A DNA stretch of 64,000 nt. Source: Bacillota bacterium. Lineage in GTDB: Bacteria > Bacillota > Clostridia > Oscillospirales > Oscillospiraceae. The stretch spans positions 62,001 through 126,000 of the forward strand of contig JAETOJ010000001.1 of NCBI GenBank assembly GCA_021768085.1, written 5' to 3'. Both the position numbers and the translations under genes were made by a program. The notes beneath the pieces are model-generated. The model was given only the letters and a program-made list of their open reading frames with translations. It made no database searches and was not told the origin of the DNA. Below, in pieces: positions 8,090-15,998 of the stretch (its first letter is position 1; each line of letters opens with the position of its first letter).

Positions 8090-8133
8090 ACCCCTGTCCA
8101 AAGGCGCCGGACAGTTTTTTCGGAGGTATCACA

Positions 8134-8958
8134 ATGGAGTTTCGAGAGCGTTTATTTGAGCTGCGCCGCCAGGCCAGCCTGTCCCAGGAGGAGCTGGCCA
8201 ATCTGCTGGGCGTCACCCGGCAGGCGGTGCAGAAGTGGGAGGCGGGCACGTCTCGCCCGGATATGGATAATCTCACTGCCCTGGCGGACTATTTCCACGT
8301 GTCGCTGGACTATCTGGTGACGGGCCGGGAGGCGTCTGGCTCCCCGCCGCCGCAGGAGTACGAGCCCGCCTCTCCCCCGCCGGCCCCCACCGTGATTCAC
8401 CACTACTACCACGAGGGCTGGCACTACGAATATAAGAGTGAGCGCACCCTGTTCGGCCTGCCCCTGATTCACGTCAACTTCGGCCGCAGGGATCACTGGG
8501 CCCGGGGAATTATCGCCATCGGCAACATCGCCACCGGGTTTGTGGCGTTGGGCGGCGTGGCGGTGGGGCTACTCTCCCTGGGTGGGGTAAGCTTCGGGCT
8601 GCTGCTGGCCCTGGGGGCAGTGGCCCTGGGCGGGGTATCCGTCGGCGGCGTGGCTTTGGGCCTGCTGGCCTGGGGCGGCATCGCCCTGGGCTGGCTGGCG
8701 GTGGGCGGCTGCGCCGTGGGGGTGTACGCCGCCGGGGGCGTGGCAGCGGCCTCCCGGGTGGCGGTGGGCGGCGTGGTGTCCGCGCCCCTGGCCATCGGGC
8801 AGATCGCCGACGGCGCGAAAACCATCCTCGTCCCCCTGGAGGGACTGTCGGACGAGGCGCTGATGGAGGCCCACGCCGCCATCACCGAGGCCTGCCCGGA
8901 CGCGCCCTTCTTTATAACCCGGATCCTGAAATTCTTCGCGTGGGCGGAGCTGCGCTGA
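8134..8958 (+). CDS. XRE-family regulator with a C-terminal glycine-rich pentapeptide-repeat domain
   Basis: A 274-residue protein in three parts. Residues 1-64 form a Cro/CI-type helix-turn-helix (S-Q-E-E-L-A-N-L-L-G-V-T-R-Q-A-V-Q-K-W-E). Residues 65-120 are a Pro/Ser-rich linker, then a Tyr/His-rich stretch. Residues 125-205 carry about fifteen repeats of five residues, G-x-hydrophobic-(A/S)-hydrophobic, with glycine at 125, 130, 135 and on to 155, one 6-residue slip, then 161 to 201. The periodicity suggests a hydrophobic beta-solenoid or membrane-lying sheet rather than ordinary helices. It has its own promoter and terminator and lies upstream of a second XRE gene and an exporter. It probably regulates itself; the sensing role of the tail is unknown. 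Confidence 0.82.
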   Translation: MEFRERLFELRRQASLSQEELANLLGVTRQAVQKWEAGTSRPDMDNLTALADYFHVSLDYLVTGREASGSPPPQEYEPASPPPAPTVIHHYYHEGWHYEYKSERTLFGLPLIHVNFGRRDHWARGIIAIGNIATGFVALGGVAVGLLSLGGVSFGLLLALGAVALGGVSVGGVALGLLAWGGIALGWLAVGGCAVGVYAAGGVAAASRVAVGGVVSAPLAIGQIADGAKTILVPLEGLSDEALMEAHAAITEACPDAPFFITRILKFFAWAELR

Positions 8959-8963
8959 CCCTC

Positions 8964-9000
8964 CCCGGCAGACCGGGAGCACGGTCTGCCGGGTCTTTTT
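8964..9000 (+). terminator. Rho-independent terminator after the repeat-tailed XRE gene
   Basis: A 12-bp perfect stem (8964-8975 with 8982-8993) with a 6-base loop is followed by TCTTTTT. Confidence 0.9.
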
Positions 9001-9045
9001 GTCTTTGATTCTACTATTAGTTGATTTTTTGCAAAATTGCCGCTG

Positions 9046-9074
9046 TTGATTTCAACCATTCTTTTTGCTATGAT
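9046..9074 (+). promoter_or_regulatory. Promoter of the second XRE gene with a -35 inverted repeat
   Basis: TTGATT (9046-9051), 17-bp spacer, extended TGC-TATGAT (9069-9074). GTTGA-TT-TCAAC (9045-9056) is an inverted repeat covering the -35. The same half-site core (GTTG/CAAC) overlaps the -35 of the first XRE promoter. Confidence 0.6.
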
Positions 9075-9103
9075 ACAACCACTAAGCGAAACGAGGTGCT
9101 TTT

Positions 9104-9994
9104 ATGGCAAATGTGTTGAGCGGACGCATTGTGGAACTGCGCAAAGAGCGGGGCCTCACCCAGGAGCAGCTGGGCCAGCTGGTGGGAGTGTCCGCCCAGG
9201 CGGTGAGCAAGTGGGAGAAGGGCGGCGCGCCGGATGTGGAGCTCCTCCCCGCCCTGGCCGACCGGCTGGGCGTCACCATCGACGGCCTGTTCGGCCGGGA
9301 GGGAGGCGAGGCGGTGGACGTCCATCAAACTGCCGCCCGCTGGCTCCACACCGTCCCCGCGGAACAGCGGTTTGACCAGATCTGTCGCCTGTGCTGGACT
9401 TTGGCCAAAAATTTGTTGGATGACATTGATATCCCCGATATCGGCTACCTGGGCCGCGCCGTCATGATGGAGCAGGATCCCGACATGGCCCAGACGTGGG
9501 CCATGAGCCGGGTGTTTCTGGACGGCGGCTTCATGCTGGGCCTCCACGCGGAGGATCTCTCCTTTGCCTCCGTCTGGCCCGAGCCGGCGGACGGCTACGA
9601 CGCCCACTTCGCCCCCATGGAGGACTACCGCGCCCTGTTCGCCGTCCTGGCCCGGCCCGGATGCCTGGAGGTGCTGGAGTATCTGCACAGCAGGCCCTAC
9701 CGCCACTATGTTCCCGAAACGGTGGCCCACGCCCTGTCCCTTCCCGTGGAAGAGGTACAGGCCCTGCTGGACGGACTGCTGGAGCTGAAGATCCTGCAAA
9801 AGACGGAGCTGGAGCTGGTGGAGGGGCTGACCAACTCCTACTCCCGCCGGGAGGAGGATGTGACGCTGGTGCCCTTCCTCTATCTGGCCCGCTGCATGAT
9901 GCAGGCGGGGGGATATCTGTTCAACATCGGCGGAGCGGGAAAGCGTCTGCTCCGGGGCGGCGTGTGGAAAAAAGAAGGAGAGGAAAAGAAATGA
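9104..9994 (+). CDS. XRE-family transcriptional regulator coupled to an ABC exporter
   Basis: A 296-residue regulator. Residues 1-63 hold the helix-turn-helix (T-Q-E-Q-L-G-Q-L-V-G-V-S-A-Q-A-V-S-K-W-E). The rest is a soluble helical domain with a winged-helix-like segment around 200-235 (V-P-E-T-V-A-H-A-L-S-L-P-V-E-E-V). This layout is common in Firmicute regulators that sit in front of drug or peptide exporters. Its stop overlaps the exporter start as ATGA (9991-9994), so both are made together. The C-terminal domain presumably senses a ligand. I do not recognise a named family for that domain. Confidence 0.85.
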   Translation: MANVLSGRIVELRKERGLTQEQLGQLVGVSAQAVSKWEKGGAPDVELLPALADRLGVTIDGLFGREGGEAVDVHQTAARWLHTVPAEQRFDQICRLCWTLAKNLLDDIDIPDIGYLGRAVMMEQDPDMAQTWAMSRVFLDGGFMLGLHAEDLSFASVWPEPADGYDAHFAPMEDYRALFAVLARPGCLEVLEYLHSRPYRHYVPETVAHALSLPVEEVQALLDGLLELKILQKTELELVEGLTNSYSRREEDVTLVPFLYLARCMMQAGGYLFNIGGAGKRLLRGGVWKKEGEEKK

Positions 9995-11709
9995 AACAGA
10001 CAAAGAAAAATTCCGTGGCCCGTCCCTTTTTCCGGGCCTTTTATGAGGGCAACCGGCTGCATTATGCGGTGGGGCTGGCCTTCACGATACTGTCCACTGC
10101 GGTCGGTATCGCCATCTCCTGGGTGCTGGGGGAGGTAATGGATACCATCACGGCCGGGGATCTGGGGCGGCTGCTGCACATTTTCTGGCCGGTACTGGCC
10201 CTGCTGGTGCTCAACCCCGCGCTGGATTTCGGCTATTATGGGAGCCGGGCCGTGTTCATCCACCAGGCCCTGGCGCAGTACAAGGCCCTGGCCTTCCGTC
10301 AGCTGTCGGAAAAGAGCATCAGCGCCTTCTCCCAGGAGAGCACGGGCCGCTACCTGTCCACGCTGACCAATGACGTCACTACCATTGAGACGGACTACCT
10401 GCAAAACTCCTTTGACCTACTCATGTATGCCCTGCTGTTCCTGGGCTCGCTGGCCATGATGTGCTGGTACAGCCCCCTGATGACGCTGTTCTCTATCCTG
10501 TTGAGCGTCCCGCCCATCCTCCTGTCAATCTTCACGGGAAAACCCATGGCAAAGCTGGCCCAGGCCGTCAGCGGAAAGAACGAGGGCTTTATGGCCCAGG
10601 TCAAGGATCTGCTTAACGGCTTTTCCGTCATCAAAAGTTTCAAGGCGGAACGGGAGGCGGAAAAGCTGTTTGAGGCCTCCAGCCGCAAGGTGGAGGAAAC
10701 CAAGCGCCGCCGCCGGTATTTTGAGGGCCTTGTACGTGGCTTGTCCGGCACCTTTGGCTTCCTGTTCCAGTTCGGCATCTTTCTCATTGGCGCGTACCTG
10801 GCTATCCGGGGCGACATCACCGGCGGCACCGTCATCGTATTCGTCAATCTGTCCGGCTATCTGATCCAGTCCATCTCCCAAGTACCCCAGCTCTGGGCCA
10901 GCCGCAAGGCCGCCGCCGGGCTGGTGGAAAAGCTGGCGGAGATCACCGGCGAGCACGCCGCCCGCTCCGGCGAGGCCATCCCGCCGGAGCTGAACCAGGG
11001 TATCACCCTGGAGCACGTCACATTCGGCTATGAGCCGGACAAACCGGTGCTGAAGGATCTATCCCTCAGCCTAAAGCCAGGGAAGAAGTACGCCGTGGTG
11101 GGCGGCTCCGGCTCGGGCAAGTCCACCCTGCTCAACCTGCTCATGGGGGCCTACGATGGCTACAGCGGCTCCATCGCCATCGACGGAAAGGAGCTGCGGG
11201 AGGTGGATCCCGACAGCCTGTACGACCTGATGAGCCTCATTGGCCAGAACGTGTTCCTCTTTGACGACACCATCCGCAACAACATCACCATGTTCCGGGA
11301 CTTCCCCGACGCCCTGGTGAAGGAGGCTGTAAAGCGCTCCGGCCTGCGGGAGCTGCTGGAGCAGCGGGGGGCGGACTACCGCTGCGGGGAAAACGGCACG
11401 GGGCTGTCCGGCGGGGAGCGCCAGCGGGTGTCCATCGCCCGGTGCCTGCTCCGGGGCACGCCGGTGCTGCTGCTGGACGAGGCCACCGCCGCCCTGGACA
11501 ACCAGACCGCCTTCGCCGTCACCGACGCCATCCTTCACTTGGACGGGCTCACCCGGCTGGTGGTGACCCACCGGCTGGACGAGGCGCTGATGATACAGTA
11601 TGACGAGATTCTCGTCCTCCGGGACGGACGCATCCAGGAGCGGGGGGATTACGAAACCCTCATGGCGGAAAAGGGGTATTTCTACTCCCTTTACACCCTG
11701 GCGGCATGA
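9991..11709 (+). CDS. ABC exporter, fused membrane and ATPase domains
   Basis: A 572-residue half-transporter. Six membrane helices lie in residues 20-300, then a nucleotide-binding domain with Walker A V-V-G-G-S-G-S-G-K-S-T (about 368-379), signature L-S-G-G-E-R-Q-R (about 472) and Walker B V-L-L-L-D-E-A-T (about 492). It should work as a homodimer or with a partner, exporting a lipid, peptide or drug. The start ATG 9991 overlaps the regulator stop, so a longer upstream reading is a shadow. No partner half-transporter or biosynthetic gene is adjacent, so the substrate cannot be named. Confidence 0.93.
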   Translation: MKQTKKNSVARPFFRAFYEGNRLHYAVGLAFTILSTAVGIAISWVLGEVMDTITAGDLGRLLHIFWPVLALLVLNPALDFGYYGSRAVFIHQALAQYKALAFRQLSEKSISAFSQESTGRYLSTLTNDVTTIETDYLQNSFDLLMYALLFLGSLAMMCWYSPLMTLFSILLSVPPILLSIFTGKPMAKLAQAVSGKNEGFMAQVKDLLNGFSVIKSFKAEREAEKLFEASSRKVEETKRRRRYFEGLVRGLSGTFGFLFQFGIFLIGAYLAIRGDITGGTVIVFVNLSGYLIQSISQVPQLWASRKAAAGLVEKLAEITGEHAARSGEAIPPELNQGITLEHVTFGYEPDKPVLKDLSLSLKPGKKYAVVGGSGSGKSTLLNLLMGAYDGYSGSIAIDGKELREVDPDSLYDLMSLIGQNVFLFDDTIRNNITMFRDFPDALVKEAVKRSGLRELLEQRGADYRCGENGTGLSGGERQRVSIARCLLRGTPVLLLDEATAALDNQTAFAVTDAILHLDGLTRLVVTHRLDEALMIQYDEILVLRDGRIQERGDYETLMAEKGYFYSLYTLAA

Positions 11710-11711
11710 TA

Positions 11712-11745
11712 AAAGACCGGGCGGCTGGTCAGCCGCCCGGTCTTT
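11712..11745. terminator. Bidirectional terminator between the exporter and the GNAT gene
   Basis: A perfect 15-bp stem (11712-11726 with 11731-11745), loop GGTC, starts with AAA and ends with TTT so that it can work both ways. Its last base is part of the GNAT stop codon. Confidence 0.88.
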
Positions 11746-12218
11746 CACAGCTCTTTTTCCACTAAAATGTACTCGTCCTTCCGCAGACGCTCCCGAAACC
11801 CGGCGCTGACAAACAGGCTTACCGAGGGGTTGTCGATGGCGATATTGTCCACCAGCCGCTTCACGCCGTTTTTCTTTGCGGCGGCGCACAGCAGCTCCAG
11901 CCCTTGCCGCCCATAGCCCTGGCCCCGGTATCGGGCCACTACCAGCACATCGCAGACGTACTCCCCAAAGGTCTCATCACGGTAGTAGGCCGCCTCGCCT
12001 ACCAGCTTCCCATCGCTCTCCCGGCATAGGTAGCGGTAGAACCGTTTCCCCGCCCCGTCCTCCAGCCACCGGGCGTACCAGTCCGCCCAGCGTTCCCGGG
12101 GAAAGTCAATGGCGCCCCCATAGGCGTGATTATAGGCCATGGTTTGCGGATCCGCCAGCAGCTTCTGCCGGAAGGTCAGCTCCTCCAGCTCGGGCCGGTA
12201 CAGTACCACGTTTTCCAT
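11745..12218 (-). CDS. GNAT-family N-acetyltransferase
   Basis: A 157-residue GCN5-related acetyltransferase. The acetyl-CoA pyrophosphate loop is R-Y-R-G-Q-G-Y-G-R-Q-G-L, followed by D-N-I-A-I-D-N-P-S-V-S-L-F-V-S-A-G-F, the usual beta5-beta7 region. The start is ATG 12218, preceded by AAAGGGGGG. It lies 14 bases after the DUF362 ferredoxin gene and is almost certainly co-transcribed with it. The acceptor substrate cannot be deduced. Length and motifs are normal for a single GNAT domain. Confidence 0.9.
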   Translation of the reverse strand: MENVVLYRPELEELTFRQKLLADPQTMAYNHAYGGAIDFPRERWADWYARWLEDGAGKRFYRYLCRESDGKLVGEAAYYRDETFGEYVCDVLVVARYRGQGYGRQGLELLCAAAKKNGVKRLVDNIAIDNPSVSLFVSAGFRERLRKDEYILVEKEL

Positions 12219-12232
12219 ATCGTTTCCCCCCT

Positions 12233-13387
12233 TTAATGATTCAGCAGCCTTGCCACGGCGGTGCGGTGTACGATCATGGCGCCCTCCGGGCAGAACTCCT
12301 GGCAGCAGAAGCAGCGGATGCACGTTTCCCGGTTGATCCGGGGCCTTTTCTTTACCATGGTGATGGCGTCCGCCGGGCACACCCTCCGGCACACCCCGCA
12401 TCCCACGCACTTCTCCGGCCTGATCTGGGGCCGCTGGGCCAGCAGCTTCTCGATCACCGCCCCCTTCACCCTCCTGAGTGGGCTTTTCCCGTCTCCGCGG
12501 AACAGGTGGCTGACGCTGCCGGCGGCCACCAGCTGGAAGTCCGGGATGGCAAAGGCGGCGGGGTCGCCCTCCACCGTCAGCTCCTCCGGCCTGGGCGGGA
12601 TCAGCCCCCGCTCCTGGGCGGCCCGCAGGGTAGGCACCCCTTCCGGGCTCAGGCCGATCAGCTTCGCGCACAGCAGATCTGCCTTGTGGGGGTTGGCCGA
12701 CGCCACCAGCGCCCCCATGTACCGGGGGACGCCACTGCCGGGGCCATTGCCCTCCATGCAGTCCACCGCGTCCACGATGGTGAGTCGTGGCTTGAAATAC
12801 TCGTCCAGATCCACGATCATCCGGGCAAAGTCCATGGGGTCAGGGAAGCGAAAGTGATATTCCGGCTTCACCGTCCCCGGGACGGCCCCAAACAAATTCT
12901 TGGCCCCGCAGGTCATGGCCATCATGCCGTGGGTTTTCAGCTTGCACAGGTCGATGATGGCGTCCGCCCCGTCCAGCCACCCAGTATAGCGGAAGCTACG
13001 GCACACCTTCCCCTCCGGGTAGACGGCCTCCCGCTCCGAGAAGTCCTGGTTGAGCCTGCCGCCGTACCGCTCCACCACCTCCACGCCGCACGCGGCGTAC
13101 ACCCGGTTCACAAAGGCGGCGTTATACAGCCCGCCTGGACTGTCCCCCGCCGTCACCTCCGCCCCCCGCTCTGTCAACAACTCCGTCAGGGCGCACAGCA
13201 CCGCGGGGTGGGTGGTAGCCGCCTGCTCCGGTTTCGCGGCGGTAAGCAGGTTCACCTTTACCGCGATCCGCATACCCGGCCGCACCCAGTCCAGCCCACC
13301 CAGCGGGGCCAGCGCCCGCTCCAGGGCGGCCCGCACCGTCTCGTGCTCATAGTCCCCGCAGGGGGTGATCACCACATCCGGCCCCAT
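12233..13387 (-). CDS. DUF362 protein with two C-terminal 4Fe-4S clusters
   Basis: A 384-residue cytosolic iron-sulfur protein. Residues 1 to about 290 form the DUF362 domain (V-K-V-N-L-L near the start, G-D-S-P-G-G, L-K-T-H). The C-terminus has two ferredoxin motifs, C-V-G-C-G-V-C-R-R-V-C-P and C-I-R-C-F-C-C-Q-E-F-C-P. I start it at ATG 13387, which has GAGGAG nine bases upstream; a longer reading would begin inside the terminator of the previous operon. DUF362 proteins are widespread in anaerobes, but their reaction is not established. An electron-transfer role is inferred from the clusters. Confidence 0.9.
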   Translation of the reverse strand: MGPDVVITPCGDYEHETVRAALERALAPLGGLDWVRPGMRIAVKVNLLTAAKPEQAATTHPAVLCALTELLTERGAEVTAGDSPGGLYNAAFVNRVYAACGVEVVERYGGRLNQDFSEREAVYPEGKVCRSFRYTGWLDGADAIIDLCKLKTHGMMAMTCGAKNLFGAVPGTVKPEYHFRFPDPMDFARMIVDLDEYFKPRLTIVDAVDCMEGNGPGSGVPRYMGALVASANPHKADLLCAKLIGLSPEGVPTLRAAQERGLIPPRPEELTVEGDPAAFAIPDFQLVAAGSVSHLFRGDGKSPLRRVKGAVIEKLLAQRPQIRPEKCVGCGVCRRVCPADAITMVKKRPRINRETCIRCFCCQEFCPEGAMIVHRTAVARLLNH

Positions 13388-13407
13388 GCCGCGCCCTCTC
13401 CTCTCAT

Positions 13408-13441
13408 AAAAAAGGCTGCCGCGCAAGCGGCAGCCTTTTTT
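13408..13441 (-). terminator. Rho-independent terminator after ispH-rpsA
   Basis: A perfect 15-bp stem (13408-13422 with 13427-13441), loop GCAA, has A6 on one side and T6 on the other. It ends the minus-strand operon rpiR-flavoprotein-cmk-plsC-ispH/rpsA. Confidence 0.93.
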
Positions 13442-13452
13442 CACGGTTTGAC

Positions 13453-15408
13453 TTACTCGCCGTCCTCCTCGGGCTCGTCCCCGTCGTCCTCGGCGGGGGC
13501 GTCCTCCAGCAGGGCACGGATGGACAGAGAGACCTTCTTGTTCTCCTCGTCGATGGCGATGATCTTGGCGTCCACCACATCGCCCTCGGCCAACACGTCG
13601 CCGGGCTTCTCAATCCGGTGATCCGCAATCTGGGAGATGTGAATCAAGCCGTCCACGCCGGGGACGATCTCGGCAAAGGCGCCAAAGGTCATCAGCTTCA
13701 CAATGCGCACAGAGGCGGCGTCGCCTACGGCGTACTTATTGGTGAATACCGTCCAGGGTTCCTGGCTATGATCCTTCATGCCCAGGGAGATCTTCTTCTT
13801 CTCCGGGTCAAAGGAGATGACATACACCTCCACGGGGTCGCCCACGGACACCACCTCGGCGGGGGTCTTGATCCGGGACCAAGACAGCTCAGAGATATGC
13901 ACCATACCGTCCACGCCGCCGATGTCCACAAAGGCGCCGTAGGAGGTCAGACTCTTGACGGTGCCACTGTAGTGCTTGCCAACTTCGATGTTATTCCAGA
14001 TCTCAGCGGCGGCGGCAGCCCTGGCCTCGGCGGCCACGGCGCGGATGGAGCCCACCACGCGGCGACGGGCGCGGTTCACCTCGGTGATGCGCAGCTGCAC
14101 CTTCGTCTTGACCATCTCAGACAGGTCGGCGCCCCGGGGCTTGCCGGACTGGGAGGCAGGAATGAACACCCGGATGCCCTTGACGCTGGCCACCAGGCCG
14201 CCCTTGTTCTCCTCGGTGATGACGCCCTCCAGAACGTCCTTGTTCTCCACGGCGTTCTCCACGATCTCCCAGTTCTTGTCGGCGTCCAGGCGCTTCTTGG
14301 ACAGCTTCACCACGCAGTCCCGGTCGCTGACCAGCATGACGATGGCCTGGATCTCGTCGCCCACCTTGACCAGATCCTCCACCTTCACATCGGGGTCGTC
14401 GCTGAATTCGGACAGAGGGATGGTGCCGGGATACTTGACACCCAGCTCCACCTGAATCTCGGTGGGCGTGATAGCCGCAACTGTACCAGTGACCCGATCC
14501 CCCGTATTCAAAATTTTGAACGACTCCTCCAGCATCTCCGCGAAGGACTGTTCAATCTCCATAATTTCGTCGCTCATTTTGTTGTAGACCTCCTTTATTA
14601 TCCACCCCGGCGTGGATGCGCCGGCGGTGATTCCAAGCGTGCCGACCTGGCGGAACCGCTCCCGGTCAATGCCCGTCCCCCGCTCCGTCTGTTCTACCAC
14701 CGGGCATCTGCCCGCGCACAGCTGGGCCAGCCTCCTGGTGTTGGAGCTTTTCGGGTCTCCGATGACAATCATCGCGTCGCATTGAGCAGCCAGTTCCATC
14801 GCCTCTGACTGTCGCCTGGACGTAGCACCACATATTGTATCAAAAAATTCTGCGTTTGTACACACTTTTTTTGCGTTTTCCACGGTTTTTTTCCAGCCCG
14901 CCTCAATGGCCGTAGTTTGGGAGACAAATGTCAGCGGCTGAACGTACAGTTCCGGGGTTTTTGATAGGATGTCTTCCAATTCCTCCCAGTTCAGTGCTGC
15001 GAACCCCCGGGACGTACAGCCCAGAATGCCCACAATCTCCGGGTGGCCGGCCTCACCGATCACCACCGGCGTCCGCCCCCGGGCCTCCGCCTCACGAACG
15101 ATGGCGTGGATGCGGGTGACGTTGGGGCAGGTGGCATCGATCACCCGGCACCCCCGGGCCGCCAGCGCCTCAAACACCCCATCCGGCTCCCCGTGGGCCC
15201 GGATCAGCACCGTGGAACCCTCTGGGGCCTCCTCCGGGCTGTAGATAGTCACCGCCCCCATGTCCTCCAGGCGGCGGATCACGTGATCGTTGTGGGTCAG
15301 GTGGCCCAGCAGGTACACCGGCCCCTCCGCCGCCGCCTGCTCCGCCAGCTCCACCGCCCGGCGCACGCCGTAGCAGAAGCCCGCCGTCTTGGCCAGCCGG
15401 ATGTTCAT
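13453..15408 (-). CDS. ispH: Bifunctional IspH (HMBPP reductase) / ribosomal protein S1 fusion
   Basis: A single 651-residue reading frame. Residues 1-275 are 4-hydroxy-3-methylbut-2-enyl diphosphate reductase, the last step of the MEP isoprenoid pathway. Its cluster cysteines are C12 (GFCYGV), C94 (DATCPN) and the one in TICGAT near 190. From residue 278 on there are four S1 RNA-binding domains and an acidic tail, as in Firmicute S1. This fusion is known from Clostridia. Its ATG overlaps the plsC stop (TTCAT, 15405-15408). Exceptionally, residue M278 is preceded by a near-perfect ribosome site, which would give free S1 of 374 residues. Confidence 0.95.
   Translation of the reverse strand: MNIRLAKTAGFCYGVRRAVELAEQAAAEGPVYLLGHLTHNDHVIRRLEDMGAVTIYSPEEAPEGSTVLIRAHGEPDGVFEALAARGCRVIDATCPNVTRIHAIVREAEARGRTPVVIGEAGHPEIVGILGCTSRGFAALNWEELEDILSKTPELYVQPLTFVSQTTAIEAGWKKTVENAKKVCTNAEFFDTICGATSRRQSEAMELAAQCDAMIVIGDPKSSNTRRLAQLCAGRCPVVEQTERGTGIDRERFRQVGTLGITAGASTPGWIIKEVYNKMSDEIMEIEQSFAEMLEESFKILNTGDRVTGTVAAITPTEIQVELGVKYPGTIPLSEFSDDPDVKVEDLVKVGDEIQAIVMLVSDRDCVVKLSKKRLDADKNWEIVENAVENKDVLEGVITEENKGGLVASVKGIRVFIPASQSGKPRGADLSEMVKTKVQLRITEVNRARRRVVGSIRAVAAEARAAAAAEIWNNIEVGKHYSGTVKSLTSYGAFVDIGGVDGMVHISELSWSRIKTPAEVVSVGDPVEVYVISFDPEKKKISLGMKDHSQEPWTVFTNKYAVGDAASVRIVKLMTFGAFAEIVPGVDGLIHISQIADHRIEKPGDVLAEGDVVDAKIIAIDEENKKVSLSIRALLEDAPAEDDGDEPEEDGE
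14575..14596 (-). promoter_or_regulatory. Internal ribosome binding site and start for free ribosomal protein S1
   Basis: On the minus strand AAAGGAGGT (14588-14596) stands 10 bases before an in-frame ATG (14575-14577) that encodes M278 of the fusion, exactly at the IspH/S1 boundary. Such a strong site inside a coding region is unlikely to be accidental. Confidence 0.7.
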
Positions 15409-15998
15409 GCCTCCTGCCCCTCCAGGGCCCGTATGCGCTCCATCAGGTCGTCCGCGATGCGCTGGTAGTCCTCCGGGGTGGGCTTGCGGCCCTCAAACTC
15501 CGGACGGTAGGCTTCCCCAAATACGATGGTGGTTCTGCGGAAGCGCCGCTTCTTTCGGGGAATGTAGATGGGCACGATGGGCGCACCGGTGCGGGTGGCA
15601 AACAGGGCAGCGCCAGTGCGGGCCTCGGAGTCCTCCCCCTCCTTCACCCGGGTGCCCTGTGGAAACATCAGCAGCTTCTCGCCCCCCCGGAGGATACGCA
15701 TGGCCTCCTTCAGCGCCCCCACGTCAGCCTTGCCCCGCTTGACACCGAAAATGCCCGCCTTTCTCAGCAGAAAACCGATGACGGGCCACTTCATGATCTC
15801 CTCCTTGGCCATCACATGAACCTGCCGCCGCCAGCCCAGGCAGCACACCACGTACAGCGGATCCCCCAGGGTGCTATGGTTGCCGCACAGCAGCGCCGCC
15901 CCCTCGGGCACGTGCTCCAGCCCCACCGCCTTCCAGGGGTGGAGGAGCTTCATGTAGATCCAGACGAACGGATAGAGCACTGCGTATGCCTTATTCAT
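15405..15998 (-). CDS. plsC: 1-acyl-sn-glycerol-3-phosphate acyltransferase
   Basis: A 197-residue membrane-associated acyltransferase that makes phosphatidic acid. The catalytic H41-x4-D46 box is in GNHSTLGD, and the F-P-Q-G-T-R substrate motif is near 110-115. An N-terminal hydrophobic stretch (residues 5-19) anchors it. The start overlaps the end of cmk and its stop overlaps the ispH start (ATGA type), so cmk, plsC and ispH-rpsA are tightly coupled. This cmk-plsC-ispH/S1 order is conserved in many Clostridia. Confidence 0.93.
   Translation of the reverse strand: MNKAYAVLYPFVWIYMKLLHPWKAVGLEHVPEGAALLCGNHSTLGDPLYVVCCLGWRRQVHVMAKEEIMKWPVIGFLLRKAGIFGVKRGKADVGALKEAMRILRGGEKLLMFPQGTRVKEGEDSEARTGAALFATRTGAPIVPIYIPRKKRRFRRTTIVFGEAYRPEFEGRKPTPEDYQRIADDLMERIRALEGQEA

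Noticed and set aside
11745-12671. A 308-residue fusion of GNAT with an upstream extension
   Set aside because: The upstream part is the DUF362 gene read in another frame; a ribosome site and ATG at 12218 give a normal 157-residue GNAT.
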